DNA from: Pseudomonas knackmussii B13
GTDB lineage: Bacteria > Pseudomonadota > Gammaproteobacteria > Pseudomonadales > Pseudomonadaceae
DNA length: 64,000 nt
Assembly (NCBI RefSeq): GCF_000689415.1
Contig: NZ_HG322950.1
Span: 3,045,501-3,109,500, forward strand
Direction: 5' to 3'
The translations under genes were made by a program, and so were the position numbers. The notes beneath the pieces are model-generated. The model had not been told where the DNA came from and searched no databases. It worked only from the letters and a program-made list of their open reading frames with translations. How positions within the stretch are numbered: position 1 is the stretch's first letter; every line of letters begins with the position of its first letter. This document shows positions 7,587-16,055 of this stretch, piece by piece.

Positions 7587-9011
7587 ATGCGCGAACCGGC
7601 TTGCGGCAACATCGCGGTGCGCATGTACCGCGGCATCCTCGGCGACTGCTTCCTGCTGCGCCACGGCGAGGATGGCCAGACCCGCCACATCCTCATCGAC
7701 TGCGGCGTGCTGCAGGGCGTGCAAGGCGCGCGCGAGCGCATGAAGGCGATAGTCGAGGACATCCACGCCCTCACCCAGGGCGAGCTCGACCTGGTGGTAG
7801 TCACCCACGAACACCACGATCACCTCTCCGGTTTCAGCTACGAGAAGGCGCGCTTCTTCGGCCAGGACTTCGACATCCACGAACTCTGGCTGGCCTGGAC
7901 CGAAGACCCCAACGACGCGCTGGCGGTGTCCCTGCACCAGCGCTTCAGCAAGAGCAAGGCGGCGCTTAACAAGGTCGTGCAGCTCACCGCGCTGGCCAAT
8001 GACCCGCGCATCGGCACCCTGCGCGGCCTGGCGGCGTTCGTCGAACCGCTGCCGGCAGACGGCTCGCGCAAGACCACCATCGACCTGCTCAAGGACAAGG
8101 CCGGCGCCAGCGCCACGCGCTACCTGAAGCCGGGCGACGTGCTGCATCCGGAGCGCTTGCCGAGCCTCAAGACGATGGTGCTCGGTCCGCCCCGCGACGA
8201 GCAGCGCCTGCGCAAGGACGCCCCGGCGAAAGGTGCGGGACGGGAGGTCTACCTCACCGACGGCGAGGAAGCCTTCGCCATCGAGGACCGCGCCCGCCGC
8301 GAGCTGGGCGAAGAGCCGCTGATCAGCGAGCTGCCCTTCGCGCGGCCCTACCAGCGCCTGCTCGACGATGCGCGCAAGGTCGCGGCGAGCGCGGACGGCG
8401 GCGGCGTCGAACAGCTCTATTTCGCGGAGGCCAATGACTGGCGGCGCATCGAGGCCGAGTGGCTGGACGGCGCCGAGGCCATGGGCCTGAAAATGGACTC
8501 CGACACCAACAACACCAGCCTGGTACTGGCCTTCGAATTGGCCGACCACCAGGTGCTGCTGTTCCCCGGTGACGCCCAGGTCGGCAACTGGCTGTCCTGG
8601 GGCGACCAGACCTACCCGCCGCAAGCGAGCGCGGAGCAACCGACGCCAGCGACCCGCGATGACATCCTCGCCCGCGTCAGCCTGTACAAGGTCGGCCACC
8701 ACGGCAGCCACAACGCCACCCTGCGCGAATTCGGCCTGGAGAAAATGACCTCGCCGCGCCTGGTGGCGATGCTCCCGCTGGTGGAAGCGGTGGCGCAGCA
8801 GAACGAATGGCAGATGCCCTACCCCGACCTGTTCCAGGCCCTGCAGCAGCGCACCGAGGGGCGCATCGTCAGCGGCGACGGCGACCCGGCGAAGGAAAAG
8901 GCCGCTTTCACGGCACAGCCCAGCGATGAACGCTATCCGGCGCAGGTCGAGCATGACCCGGGCGGGCTCTGGGTCGAATTGAGCATTCCCTACGAGAAGT
9001 GCCGGCACTAG
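7587..9011 (+). CDS. Metallo-beta-lactamase-fold hydrolase (ComEC/Rec2-like domain)
   Basis: 474 aa. Begins 4 bases after the peptidase stop, with GGGGAG in the end of that gene as ribosome site. MBL metal ligands are visible: THEHHDHLSG (HxHxDH, about residues 70-80), FPGDAQVGNW (Asp ligand, about 328) and KVGHHGSHN (His, about 370). The order and the GHHGSHN motif match the MBL domain of ComEC-type and stand-alone relatives that hydrolyse phosphodiester or ester bonds. There is no membrane segment and no signal peptide. Tight coupling to the metallopeptidase gene implies a shared pathway. Exact substrate cannot be told. Confidence 0.82.
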   Translation: MREPACGNIAVRMYRGILGDCFLLRHGEDGQTRHILIDCGVLQGVQGARERMKAIVEDIHALTQGELDLVVVTHEHHDHLSGFSYEKARFFGQDFDIHELWLAWTEDPNDALAVSLHQRFSKSKAALNKVVQLTALANDPRIGTLRGLAAFVEPLPADGSRKTTIDLLKDKAGASATRYLKPGDVLHPERLPSLKTMVLGPPRDEQRLRKDAPAKGAGREVYLTDGEEAFAIEDRARRELGEEPLISELPFARPYQRLLDDARKVAASADGGGVEQLYFAEANDWRRIEAEWLDGAEAMGLKMDSDTNNTSLVLAFELADHQVLLFPGDAQVGNWLSWGDQTYPPQASAEQPTPATRDDILARVSLYKVGHHGSHNATLREFGLEKMTSPRLVAMLPLVEAVAQQNEWQMPYPDLFQALQQRTEGRIVSGDGDPAKEKAAFTAQPSDERYPAQVEHDPGGLWVELSIPYEKCRH

Positions 9012-9047
9012 AGGATCGTGCGCAGACGCACGCGAGGAGACGAGCAA

Positions 9048-9653
9048 ATGGAAATCGAGGCAATGATTTCGGCGGTACAGACGGCCCTGGGCATCGACGT
9101 GGACGGGCGTGCGGGTCCGCAGACCTGGGGCGCGATCTACACCAAGATCGTCGGCCCGCTGCCGGCCGAGGCCGAGGAAGCCAACATCTCGGCGGTGGAC
9201 CCGCGCAGCGAAACGCTGATCGCCACCCTGCTGCCGGAGGTGCGCCCCTACGCCCGCGCGCTGGTGCAGAAGGCCACGGCCGCCGGCATTCGCATCAAGG
9301 TCATCAGCGCCCTGCGCACCTACGCCGAACAGGACCAGCTCTACGCCCAGGGGCGCACCGCGCCCGGCACGGTCGTCACCAACGCCAAGGCCGGCCAGTC
9401 CAACCACAACTTCGGCATCGCCTTCGACGTCGGCGTGTTCGAGGGCAACAAGTACCTGGGCGACTCGCCCAAGTACAAGGCGGTGGGCGCGCTCGGCATC
9501 GAACTCGGCCTGGAATGGGGCGGCAACTGGAAGAGCATCGTCGACCAGCCCCACTTCCAGCTGCGCCCGACCTGGGCGGCGGAGATAAGCGAAAGGGACA
9601 TGCTGGCCGAACTGCGTAAGCGCAAGGCCGATGGGCGCGCGGTGTACGCCTGA
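9048..9653 (+). CDS. Peptidoglycan-binding / M15 (VanY/CwlK-type) peptidase
   Basis: 201 aa. ATG 9048 follows GAGGAGA. Residues 1-35 look like a shortened peptidoglycan-binding helix bundle (IEAMISAVQTALGIDVDGRAGPQTWGAIY). Residues 65-180 form an M15 LAS-peptidase domain: VISALRTYAEQDQLYAQGR, SNHNFGIAFDVGVF (SxHxxGxAxD zinc motif) and QPHFQL (second His). These are features of L-alanyl-D-glutamate or D-Ala-D-Ala peptidases such as phage endolysins and CwlK. There is no signal peptide, as in phage lysins, which need another route across the membrane. It lies 36 bases after the MBL gene and 71 before the muramidase, so it is probably in the same operon. Confidence 0.86.
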   Translation: MEIEAMISAVQTALGIDVDGRAGPQTWGAIYTKIVGPLPAEAEEANISAVDPRSETLIATLLPEVRPYARALVQKATAAGIRIKVISALRTYAEQDQLYAQGRTAPGTVVTNAKAGQSNHNFGIAFDVGVFEGNKYLGDSPKYKAVGALGIELGLEWGGNWKSIVDQPHFQLRPTWAAEISERDMLAELRKRKADGRAVYA

Positions 9654-9724
9654 GCGAAGGCCGGCAACCCGGACAGGGATGTCGCCAAGCAGGCCCGCCA
9701 GCGACTGGCGGGCAGGAGGCGAAC

Positions 9725-10405
9725 ATGGACTACCAAGGCAAGGGTGTTCCGCTGGACGACAGCGGCATGGATCAGGTGTGCGCGGCCCTGGGCGTGGCCG
9801 ACGCGGAGGTCTGGGCGGTGCTGACGGTGGAGACGCGCGGCTTCGGCTTCCTCACCGACCGGCGACCGCAGATCCTCTTCGAGCGGCACGTCTTCCACCG
9901 CCTGACCAAGGGCAAGTTCGACGCGGGCAACGCGGACATCAGCAACGTCACTCCCGGCGGCTACATCGGCGGCGCCGGCGAGTACGACCGGCTAGCCAAG
10001 GCAATTGCGCTGGACAAGGCGAACGCGCTGCAGAGCGCTTCATGGGGCATCGGCCAGGTGATGGGCTTCAACTTCAAGACCGCCGGCTACGCCTCCACCG
10101 ACAAGTTCGTCGCCGGCATGGTCAAGGACGAGAACAGCCAGCTGCTGGCCATGGCCAATTTCATCAAGGAAAACGGCCTGGCCGCCGCCCACGCCAAGTA
10201 CCAGGTGCTGCTGCCTGACCTGCAACTGCGCACCGCCCAGGCGGCGCTGAAGTACCTCGGCTTCAACCCCGGGCCGATCGATGGGATTCGCGGCCGCCAG
10301 ACCACTTCCGCGCTGATCGGTTTCCAGCACGGCGAGGGGCTGCCGGAGAGCGGGCTGCTCGACCAGGACACCTTCGCCCGCTTGCAGGCGAAGGCGTTTC
10401 CCTAG
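9725..10405 (+). CDS. N-acetylmuramidase with C-terminal peptidoglycan-binding domain
   Basis: 226 aa; ATG 9725 follows GGAGG (9715-9719). Residues 1-150 match the N-acetylmuramidase (DUF3380) fold of phage endolysins: WAVLTVETRGFGFLTDRRPQILFERHVFHRLT, with the catalytic Glu in VETRGFGF, then SWGIGQVMGFN. Residues 155-226 form a peptidoglycan-binding type 1 domain (AALKYLGFNPGPIDGIRGRQTTSALIGFQ). The order is the reverse of many endolysins, which carry the binding domain first. No signal peptide. Last gene of the hydrolase operon; it converges on the DUF2860 gene with 24 bases between. Confidence 0.87.
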   Translation: MDYQGKGVPLDDSGMDQVCAALGVADAEVWAVLTVETRGFGFLTDRRPQILFERHVFHRLTKGKFDAGNADISNVTPGGYIGGAGEYDRLAKAIALDKANALQSASWGIGQVMGFNFKTAGYASTDKFVAGMVKDENSQLLAMANFIKENGLAAAHAKYQVLLPDLQLRTAQAALKYLGFNPGPIDGIRGRQTTSALIGFQHGEGLPESGLLDQDTFARLQAKAFP

Positions 10406-10429
10406 CGGACTGGCCCGGGCGCTTGCGCC

Positions 10430-11434
10430 TCAGAAGTTGTACGACATGCCGACGCTGACGCTGCCCAGGCGGGTGTCATAGAAGTTGATGTTGCTGTTCT
10501 CTTCGCCGTAGTTGACTGCCGCGCGGGTGCTCCAGTCCTTCAGGCCGAAGGGTTCCAGGTAGGTCGCCGAGAGCGACACGCCGTAGCGGTCGACGTTCTG
10601 CTTCTGGTCGTAGATCGGGTTGGTGTGATCGCTCTTCAGGTGCCCGCCGAAGGCGTCGGCGCCGAACTGCCAGCCCTGCAGGCCAAGGTAGCTGTAGCCG
10701 AGGTCGGCCTGGTAGCCGTCCATTTTCATGGCGTTACCGTCCAGGTCGCGGTCGATGTAGCTCAGGGTCGGGGTCAGGACGTTGTCCTTGTCGATCTGCC
10801 AGCGGTAGCTGACGTCGAGCTTCTTGTCCTTGCCGTTACGGTCGAGCAGGTCCTGCTGGTCCTGGCTCAGGCCGAGGGCGGTGCCGCTGCGCTCGTGGTT
10901 GAGGTCGATCTTGCGCTGGGTGTAGGTGACGTCGAAGTCGGACTGGAAGATGTTTTCCCAGCCCAGGCGGAAGCCGTTGCTGGTGCGGTCGGTGGTCTTG
11001 CGGTCGGCGCCGGACACGTACGGGTCCTTCCAGACCTCCTGGGGCGTGGAGCCGAGCAGGCTGAAGCGCAGGTTGCCGGGGTCGCCGATGCCCTGGCGCA
11101 GGCCCAGGTCGATGACGCTGTCCTCGTTGATGAAGTCTTCCATCGCGGTGCCGGCGAAGAACTGCGTGCGGCTGCCGGCCAGGGTGTAGGACAGGCCGAA
11201 GGCCGGGACGACCTTGGTGTAGCTCTTGCTGTCGGGGCTTCCGCCGAGCGAGTCGATGTTCTTGTCCGACACGTGGGTGCCGGTGACAGTTGCGATCTGG
11301 TTGGTCTTCATCTGGTCGCTGGTGACACCCAGCGAGACGTTGCCGCTCAGGCCGTCCTGCTGGGGAATCTGGTCGTAGGCCTGGGCGCTGAGGGCGATGG
11401 CGCCTCCCAGCGGGATGAACAAGAGATGGCGCAT
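10430..11434 (-). CDS. DUF2860-family outer-membrane beta-barrel protein
   Basis: 334 aa; ATG at 11432-11434 after AAGGAGCC. A signal peptide (MRHLLFIPLGGAIALSAQA, cleavage after residue 19) is followed by alternating hydrophobic strands and an aromatic C-terminus (VSVGMSYNF, final Phe), the hallmark of outer-membrane barrels. The overall pattern (LSGNVSLGVTSDQMKTNQI.., YGVSLSATYLEPFGL) fits DUF2860. Function of the family is unknown; it may be a small-molecule channel. It is alone on its strand, so likely monocistronic. Confidence 0.75.
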   Translation of the reverse strand: MRHLLFIPLGGAIALSAQAYDQIPQQDGLSGNVSLGVTSDQMKTNQIATVTGTHVSDKNIDSLGGSPDSKSYTKVVPAFGLSYTLAGSRTQFFAGTAMEDFINEDSVIDLGLRQGIGDPGNLRFSLLGSTPQEVWKDPYVSGADRKTTDRTSNGFRLGWENIFQSDFDVTYTQRKIDLNHERSGTALGLSQDQQDLLDRNGKDKKLDVSYRWQIDKDNVLTPTLSYIDRDLDGNAMKMDGYQADLGYSYLGLQGWQFGADAFGGHLKSDHTNPIYDQKQNVDRYGVSLSATYLEPFGLKDWSTRAAVNYGEENSNINFYDTRLGSVSVGMSYNF

Positions 11435-11739
11435 GCTGTCCGGCTCCTTGCGGTCGTGAAGGTGGGGCGAAGCTGCGCCGCGAAGCTGAAGACACTATTA
11501 AGGGCGGCACGAACGCACCTGGGAGCTGACGGATTGCAGACTCCGCGCGTCCGGCGCGCACGTGGCGCCATGACTGGATACGAGCTCACCCAGGCAGAAG
11601 GGTTGGCGCAGAGCCTCCCCGCTTGTGGCGGAGGTCACTTTCCAGACATGCGGACGATTTTTTGTATACAAACCGGTAGCCAAACACGGATGTTCGTGTC
11701 TACAGTGCGTGCACAAAAACAAAAGCGAGTCCTCCAGCC
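11435..11739. other. Intergenic region, divergent DUF2860 gene / NCS2 permease
   Basis: Holds the promoters of both genes. The part near the permease contains a perfect palindrome (11661-11672), an imperfect inverted repeat ACACG...CGTGT (11684-11699) and a likely -10 TACAGT (11701-11706). The left 200 bases show nothing else. Confidence 0.5.
11661..11672. promoter_or_regulatory. Palindromic operator TTTGTATACAAA upstream of the permease
   Basis: A perfect 12-base palindrome about 30 bases upstream of the likely -10 (TACAGT, 11701-11706). The form TTGTATACAA is typical of GntR-family (FadR/HutC type) operators; which regulator binds cannot be told from the window. No GntR gene is near. Confidence 0.55.
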
Positions 11740-13290
11740 ATGAATGATCGTTCAGCTGTAGCGTCCGCCGGCGCACGTCCGGAAGACGAGAATCTCGGAA
11801 TAGGCGCCAACCTGGCGTATGGCCTGCAACACGTCCTGACCATGTACGGCGGGATAGTCGCGGTGCCGCTGATCCTCGGCCAGGCGGCCGGGCTCTCCCC
11901 CGGCGAGATCGGCATGCTGATCGCCGCCTCGCTGTTCGCCGGCGGCCTCGCCACCCTGTTGCAAACCCTCGGTATCCCCTTCTTCGGCTGCCAGTTGCCG
12001 CTGGTGCAGGGCGTGTCCTTCTCCGGCGTCGCCACCATGATCGCCATCCTCGGCGGCGGCTATGCCGGCGGTGGCATCCCGGCGGTGCTCGGCGCGGTGA
12101 TGTGCGCCGCGGCCATCGGCCTGCTGATCACCCCGGTGTTCTCGCGCGTCACCCAGTTCTTCCCGCCGCTGGTCACCGGCACCGTCATCACCACCATCGG
12201 CCTGACGCTGATCCCGGTCGCGGCGCGCTGGGCCATGGGCGGCAACTCCCAGTCCCCCGAGTTCGGCAGCACCGCGAACATCGGCCTGGCGGCCGTCACC
12301 CTGCTCATCGTGCTGACCCTGAGCAAGCTGGGCAGCGCCTCGATCTCGCGCCTGTCGATCCTGCTGTCGATGATCATCGGCACCCTGATCGCCGTCGCCC
12401 TGGGCATGACCGACTTCTCCAAGGTCAGCGAAGGCCCGATGGTCGCCCTGCCCTCGATCTTCCATTTCGGCGCGCCGACCTTCCATGCCGCCGCCATCAT
12501 CTCGATGTGCATCGTGATCCTGGTGACCCTGGTGGAAACCTCGGCGGACATCCTCGCGGTCGGCGAGATCATCGGCACCAAGGTCGACTCCAAGCGCCTG
12601 GGCAACGGCCTGCGCGCGGACATGTTGTCGAGCCTGATCGCGCCGGTGTTCGGCTCCTTCACCCAGAGCGCCTTCGCGCAGAACGTCGGCCTGGTCGCCG
12701 TGACCGGCGTGAAGAGCCGCTACGTGGTGGCGACCGGCGGGCTGATCCTGGTCACCCTCGGCCTGCTGCCGGTGATCGGCCGGGTGGTCGCCGCGGTGCC
12801 GCCGTCGGTGCTCGGCGGCGCCGGCCTGGTGCTGTTCGGCACGGTGGCGGCGAGTGGCATCCGCACGCTGTCGAAGGTCGACTACCGCAACAACATGAAC
12901 CTGATCATCGTCGCCACCTCGATCGGCTTCGGCATGCTGCCGATCGCCGCGCCGAGCTTCTACGAGCACTTCCCCAGCTGGGTTTCGACCATCTTCCACT
13001 CGGGCATCAGCTCGGCGGCGATCATGGCCATCCTGCTCAACCTGGTGTTCAACCACTTCACCGCCGGCAATTCCGACCAGCAGTCGGTGTTCGTCGCCGC
13101 CAGCGACCGCACCCTGCGCTACCAGGACATCGCTGGACTGAACGATGGCGACTACTTCCTCAAGGGCAAGCTGTACGACAAGGACGGCAACGAAGTGCCG
13201 GTGCTCGGTGACGAGCACGACCATCCGGCGCCACAGCCTCGTCACCCCGGCCCCGGCGCGCTGCGCCAGACCAGCGACAGCAGCGCCTAG
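11740..13290 (+). CDS. NCS2-family purine (xanthine/urate-type) permease
   Basis: 516 aa. The ATG at 11740 follows CGAGTCCTCC, so the ribosome site is weak. About 14 hydrophobic segments. Family signatures are present: AYGLQHVLTMYGG near residue 27-39 (QH motif of TM1), and ETSADILAVGEIIG plus FAQNVGLVAVTGVKSR in TM8-TM10, where NCS2/NAT proteins bind the purine. It is closer to the xanthine/uric acid branch (UacT/XanQ/PbuX type) than to UraA, judged by these motifs. A cytoplasmic tail of about 60 residues ends in HDHPAPQPRHPG. It imports a purine by proton symport across the inner membrane. It stands alone without purine catabolic genes, and probably answers to the palindrome upstream. Confidence 0.85.
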   Translation: MNDRSAVASAGARPEDENLGIGANLAYGLQHVLTMYGGIVAVPLILGQAAGLSPGEIGMLIAASLFAGGLATLLQTLGIPFFGCQLPLVQGVSFSGVATMIAILGGGYAGGGIPAVLGAVMCAAAIGLLITPVFSRVTQFFPPLVTGTVITTIGLTLIPVAARWAMGGNSQSPEFGSTANIGLAAVTLLIVLTLSKLGSASISRLSILLSMIIGTLIAVALGMTDFSKVSEGPMVALPSIFHFGAPTFHAAAIISMCIVILVTLVETSADILAVGEIIGTKVDSKRLGNGLRADMLSSLIAPVFGSFTQSAFAQNVGLVAVTGVKSRYVVATGGLILVTLGLLPVIGRVVAAVPPSVLGGAGLVLFGTVAASGIRTLSKVDYRNNMNLIIVATSIGFGMLPIAAPSFYEHFPSWVSTIFHSGISSAAIMAILLNLVFNHFTAGNSDQQSVFVAASDRTLRYQDIAGLNDGDYFLKGKLYDKDGNEVPVLGDEHDHPAPQPRHPGPGALRQTSDSSA

Positions 13291-13298
13291 CAGAGGTT

Positions 13299-13337
13299 TC
13301 TGAAGGAAATCTGAAGCATGTCTTCAGGATCATTCAG
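13299..13337. promoter_or_regulatory. Repeated CTGAAG / CTTCAG operator upstream of the flavin operon
   Basis: Two direct repeats TCTGAAG (13299-13305 and 13310-13316) are 11 bases apart, one helical turn. Two opposed repeats TTCAG (13323-13327 and 13333-13337) follow. The layout is typical of OmpR-type response regulators. A -10 like CCTACAGT lies downstream near 13358-13365. Confidence 0.45.
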
Positions 13338-13393
13338 ACTGCATTAAGCGCGACGTCCTACAGTCGAGCCTTCAGTTTCCGGAGGCTCGGCTC

Positions 13394-13864
13394 ATGAAAG
13401 CACCCCTGATCACCCTCGCCGTGGCCGGCGCCATTGCCGGCCCCGCCTTCGCCCAGGCCGGCGAAGTCACCCTCAGCACCACGCTGAAGGACTACAGCGG
13501 CCGCAAGGCGTACCTCGCCATCTACCTCACCGATGCCCAGGGTCACTACCAGAAGACCCTCTATGTGGCCGGCAAGAAACCCAAGTACTACCGCCACCTC
13601 ACCGACTGGGCCCACGGCAGCGGTCTGCGCCCGGCCGAGTTCGACGGCCTGAGCGGCGCCAGCGTGGGTGCCGGCGACAACCTGACCGTCAGTGCGCAGA
13701 TCGCCGACAACCTGATCGACGCCGGCTACGAGATCCGCATCGACAGCGCGGTGGAAGACCAGCAGGAAAACCGCGCCGAGGTGAAGGTGCCGCTGACCCG
13801 CGCCGGCGCTGGCAAGGCAGTGGCCGGCAGCGGCTACGTCAGCAGCTTCAGCTACAAGCTCTGA
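13394..13864 (+). CDS. DUF2271 periplasmic protein with a flavinylation motif
   Basis: 156 aa; ATG 13394 after CCGGAGG. A Sec signal peptide (MKAPLITLAVAGAIAGPAFAQA) precedes the DUF2271 domain (VTLSTTLKDYSGRKAYLAIYLTDAQGHYQKTLYV...YRHLTDW). Residues 84-90 read DGLSGAS, matching the ApbE flavinylation consensus Dxx(S/T)G(A/S)(T/S), so the last Ser (90) is the expected site of covalent FMN. It is followed by the PepSY flavoreductase gene after 16 bases and then by apbE. It is probably a periplasmic flavoprotein electron carrier. Confidence 0.85.
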   Translation: MKAPLITLAVAGAIAGPAFAQAGEVTLSTTLKDYSGRKAYLAIYLTDAQGHYQKTLYVAGKKPKYYRHLTDWAHGSGLRPAEFDGLSGASVGAGDNLTVSAQIADNLIDAGYEIRIDSAVEDQQENRAEVKVPLTRAGAGKAVAGSGYVSSFSYKL

Positions 13865-13880
13865 GACCTCGGAGGTCACC

Positions 13881-16055
13881 ATGCTTCGTCAGTTGCACGC
13901 CTGGCCGGGGGTCATCCTCGCCCTCCTGCTCCTGATCCTGTCCGCCAGCGGCGCGGTGCTTTCCACCCAGCCGCTGGCCGAACGCGTTGCCGCCCCGGCC
14001 ACCGAACCGACCACCAGCGTCGCCGTACTGGCCTCGCAAGTGGCGCGCCAGGTACCCGGCATCGAGCGCCTGGACCGCCACCCGTCCGGCCTGCTGGTCG
14101 CCCATTACCAGCGCGGCAGCGAGCATGGCGCGGTACGCATCGACCCGAACAGCGGCGTGGTGCTCGGCACCTACCAGACCCCGGCGATCTACGGCTGGAC
14201 CCGCGACTTGCACCGTTGCCTGCTGCTGGGCACCACCGGCCACGCCCTGGCCGGCCTCGGCGCCCTCGGCATGCTGCTGCTGAGCCTTTCCGGCGTGGTG
14301 ATGCTGGCCCGCCGCCAGGGCGGTTGGCGCAACCTGGCCAAGCCGGTCCATGGCCAGGGCCCGTCGCGCTGGCACAGCCAGGTCAGCCGCCTGCTGCTCC
14401 CGGTCCTGCTCGCCCTGGGCATTTCCGGCGCCTACCTGTCGGCGGACAACTTCGGCCTGGTCGCCGACGGCATGGACAACGAACCCGCCATGCCGACGGA
14501 AGTGGCCAAGGGCGCACGCCCCGATCCGATCCAGTTGAAGGCCCTGCGTGACGTCCCCCTGAAAGACCTGCGCGAGCTGGATTTCCCGGCCCAGGACGAC
14601 CCCGCCGACGTCTTCACCCTGCGCACCGCCCAGGGCGACGGCTATGTCGATGCGGTGAATGGCGCCCTGCTCGGCTACCAGCCCCACGGCACCGCGCGGA
14701 ACATCTACGAGTTCATCTACCAGCTGCATACTGGCGAGCTGTTCGGCGTCTTCGGCCCGCTCATGGGCCTGGCCGCGCTGAGCGTGCCGCTGCTCGGCTT
14801 CACCGGCCTGGTGCTGTTCCTGCGCCGCCGCCGTGCCGCCCAGCACCAGGGCGAAATTGCCGCCGAGGACGCCGATTGCGTGATCCTGGTGGGCAGCGAA
14901 TCGAACAGCACCTGGACCTTCGCCCGCACCCTGCAACGCGCGCTGGAGGGCGCCGGCCGGGTGGTCTACAGCGCCCCCATGAGCCAGGGCGCGCGCGACT
15001 TCCCCGCCGCCCGCGAGCTGCTGGTGCTGACCGCCACCTATGGCGACGGCGGTGCGCCGCAATCGGCCGCAGGCTTCCTCGAACGCCTTGAACATCTGCG
15101 TCTGCCGAAGGCCGCTCGGGTCGCCGTGCTCGGCTTCGGCGACCGCCGTTTCCCGCGCTTCTGCCAGCACGCCGTGGACGTCGAGGGCGCCCTGCTGGCC
15201 CTCGGTTTCCACGCGCTGATGCCGCGTCGCGACATCGACGCCGGCTCGCTGGAAGCCTTCCACGCCTGGGGCCGCGACCTCGGCGACCGCCTGGGCATCG
15301 CCCTGGACCTGGCCCACGAGCCCGACGCCCCGCCGCTGGGCCAATTCCGCCTGCTCGACAAGCGCATCCACCAGGCCCCCGGCGACCAGCCGCTGGCCGT
15401 GCTGCGCCTGGAACCTGAAGGCACCGCCAGCGACTACCAGGCCGGCGACCTGCTGGCCGTCATGGCACCGGGAGCCACCACGCCGCGCTACTACTCGCTG
15501 GCCAGCGACAGCGCCCACGGCGTGCTGGAGATCTGCGTGCGCCTGCGCGACGGCGGGCTCTGCTCGAGCTACCTGCACGGCCTGGAAACGGGCGCCACGC
15601 TGGACGGCTTCGTCCAGGCCCATCGCGAATTCCGCCCGTCGCCGGGCAGCGCGCCGCTGATCCTGATCGGCGCCGGCAGCGGCATCGGCCCGCTGGTCGG
15701 CTTCGCCCGGCGCAACTCCCGGCAGCGCCCGCTTTACCTCTACTGGGGCGGCCGCGTACCGGAAGCCGGGGTGCCCTTCGACGGCCATCTCGACCGCGCC
15801 CTGGCCGAAGGCCGCATCAGCGAACTGCGCACCGCCTACTCTGCCGGCCCGCAACGCGCCTATGTGCAGGACCGTCTGAGCCAGGACGCCCAGCAACTGC
15901 GCCAACTGGTCGTCGACGGCGCGCAGATCCTGGTGTGCGGCGGCCGCAACATGGCCGAGGGCGTGCGCCAGGCCTTCGATGAAATGCTCGCGCCCCTGGC
16001 GCTGAGCGTCGAACACCTGCGCGCCGGAGGCCGCTACCGTGAAGACCTGTTCTGA
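13881..16055 (+). CDS. PepSY membrane protein fused to flavodoxin and NADPH-flavin reductase domains
   Basis: 724 aa; GGAGG precedes ATG 13881. Membrane segments at about 8-28, 120-142, 172-190 and 294-318 form the PepSY-TM unit. The cytoplasmic part follows: a flavodoxin domain at about 330-480 (ILVGSESNSTWTFARTL, LTATYGDGGAPQSA) and an FNR-type domain at about 490-724 (PRYYSLASDSAHGVLEICVRL; GAGSGIGPLVGFAR for NADPH; LVCGGRNMAEGVRQAF). Annotation pipelines often call this 'sulfite reductase flavoprotein alpha'. It should pass electrons from NADPH through FAD and FMN and across the membrane to the periplasmic DUF2271 flavoprotein. It overlaps apbE by 17 bases. Confidence 0.87.
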   Translation: MLRQLHAWPGVILALLLLILSASGAVLSTQPLAERVAAPATEPTTSVAVLASQVARQVPGIERLDRHPSGLLVAHYQRGSEHGAVRIDPNSGVVLGTYQTPAIYGWTRDLHRCLLLGTTGHALAGLGALGMLLLSLSGVVMLARRQGGWRNLAKPVHGQGPSRWHSQVSRLLLPVLLALGISGAYLSADNFGLVADGMDNEPAMPTEVAKGARPDPIQLKALRDVPLKDLRELDFPAQDDPADVFTLRTAQGDGYVDAVNGALLGYQPHGTARNIYEFIYQLHTGELFGVFGPLMGLAALSVPLLGFTGLVLFLRRRRAAQHQGEIAAEDADCVILVGSESNSTWTFARTLQRALEGAGRVVYSAPMSQGARDFPAARELLVLTATYGDGGAPQSAAGFLERLEHLRLPKAARVAVLGFGDRRFPRFCQHAVDVEGALLALGFHALMPRRDIDAGSLEAFHAWGRDLGDRLGIALDLAHEPDAPPLGQFRLLDKRIHQAPGDQPLAVLRLEPEGTASDYQAGDLLAVMAPGATTPRYYSLASDSAHGVLEICVRLRDGGLCSSYLHGLETGATLDGFVQAHREFRPSPGSAPLILIGAGSGIGPLVGFARRNSRQRPLYLYWGGRVPEAGVPFDGHLDRALAEGRISELRTAYSAGPQRAYVQDRLSQDAQQLRQLVVDGAQILVCGGRNMAEGVRQAFDEMLAPLALSVEHLRAGGRYREDLF

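Noticed and set aside
13881..16055. Sulfite reductase flavoprotein subunit
   Set aside because: The flavodoxin and FNR domains are shared, but the PepSY membrane half and the DUF2271/ApbE neighbours indicate extracytoplasmic electron transfer, and no CysI partner is present.
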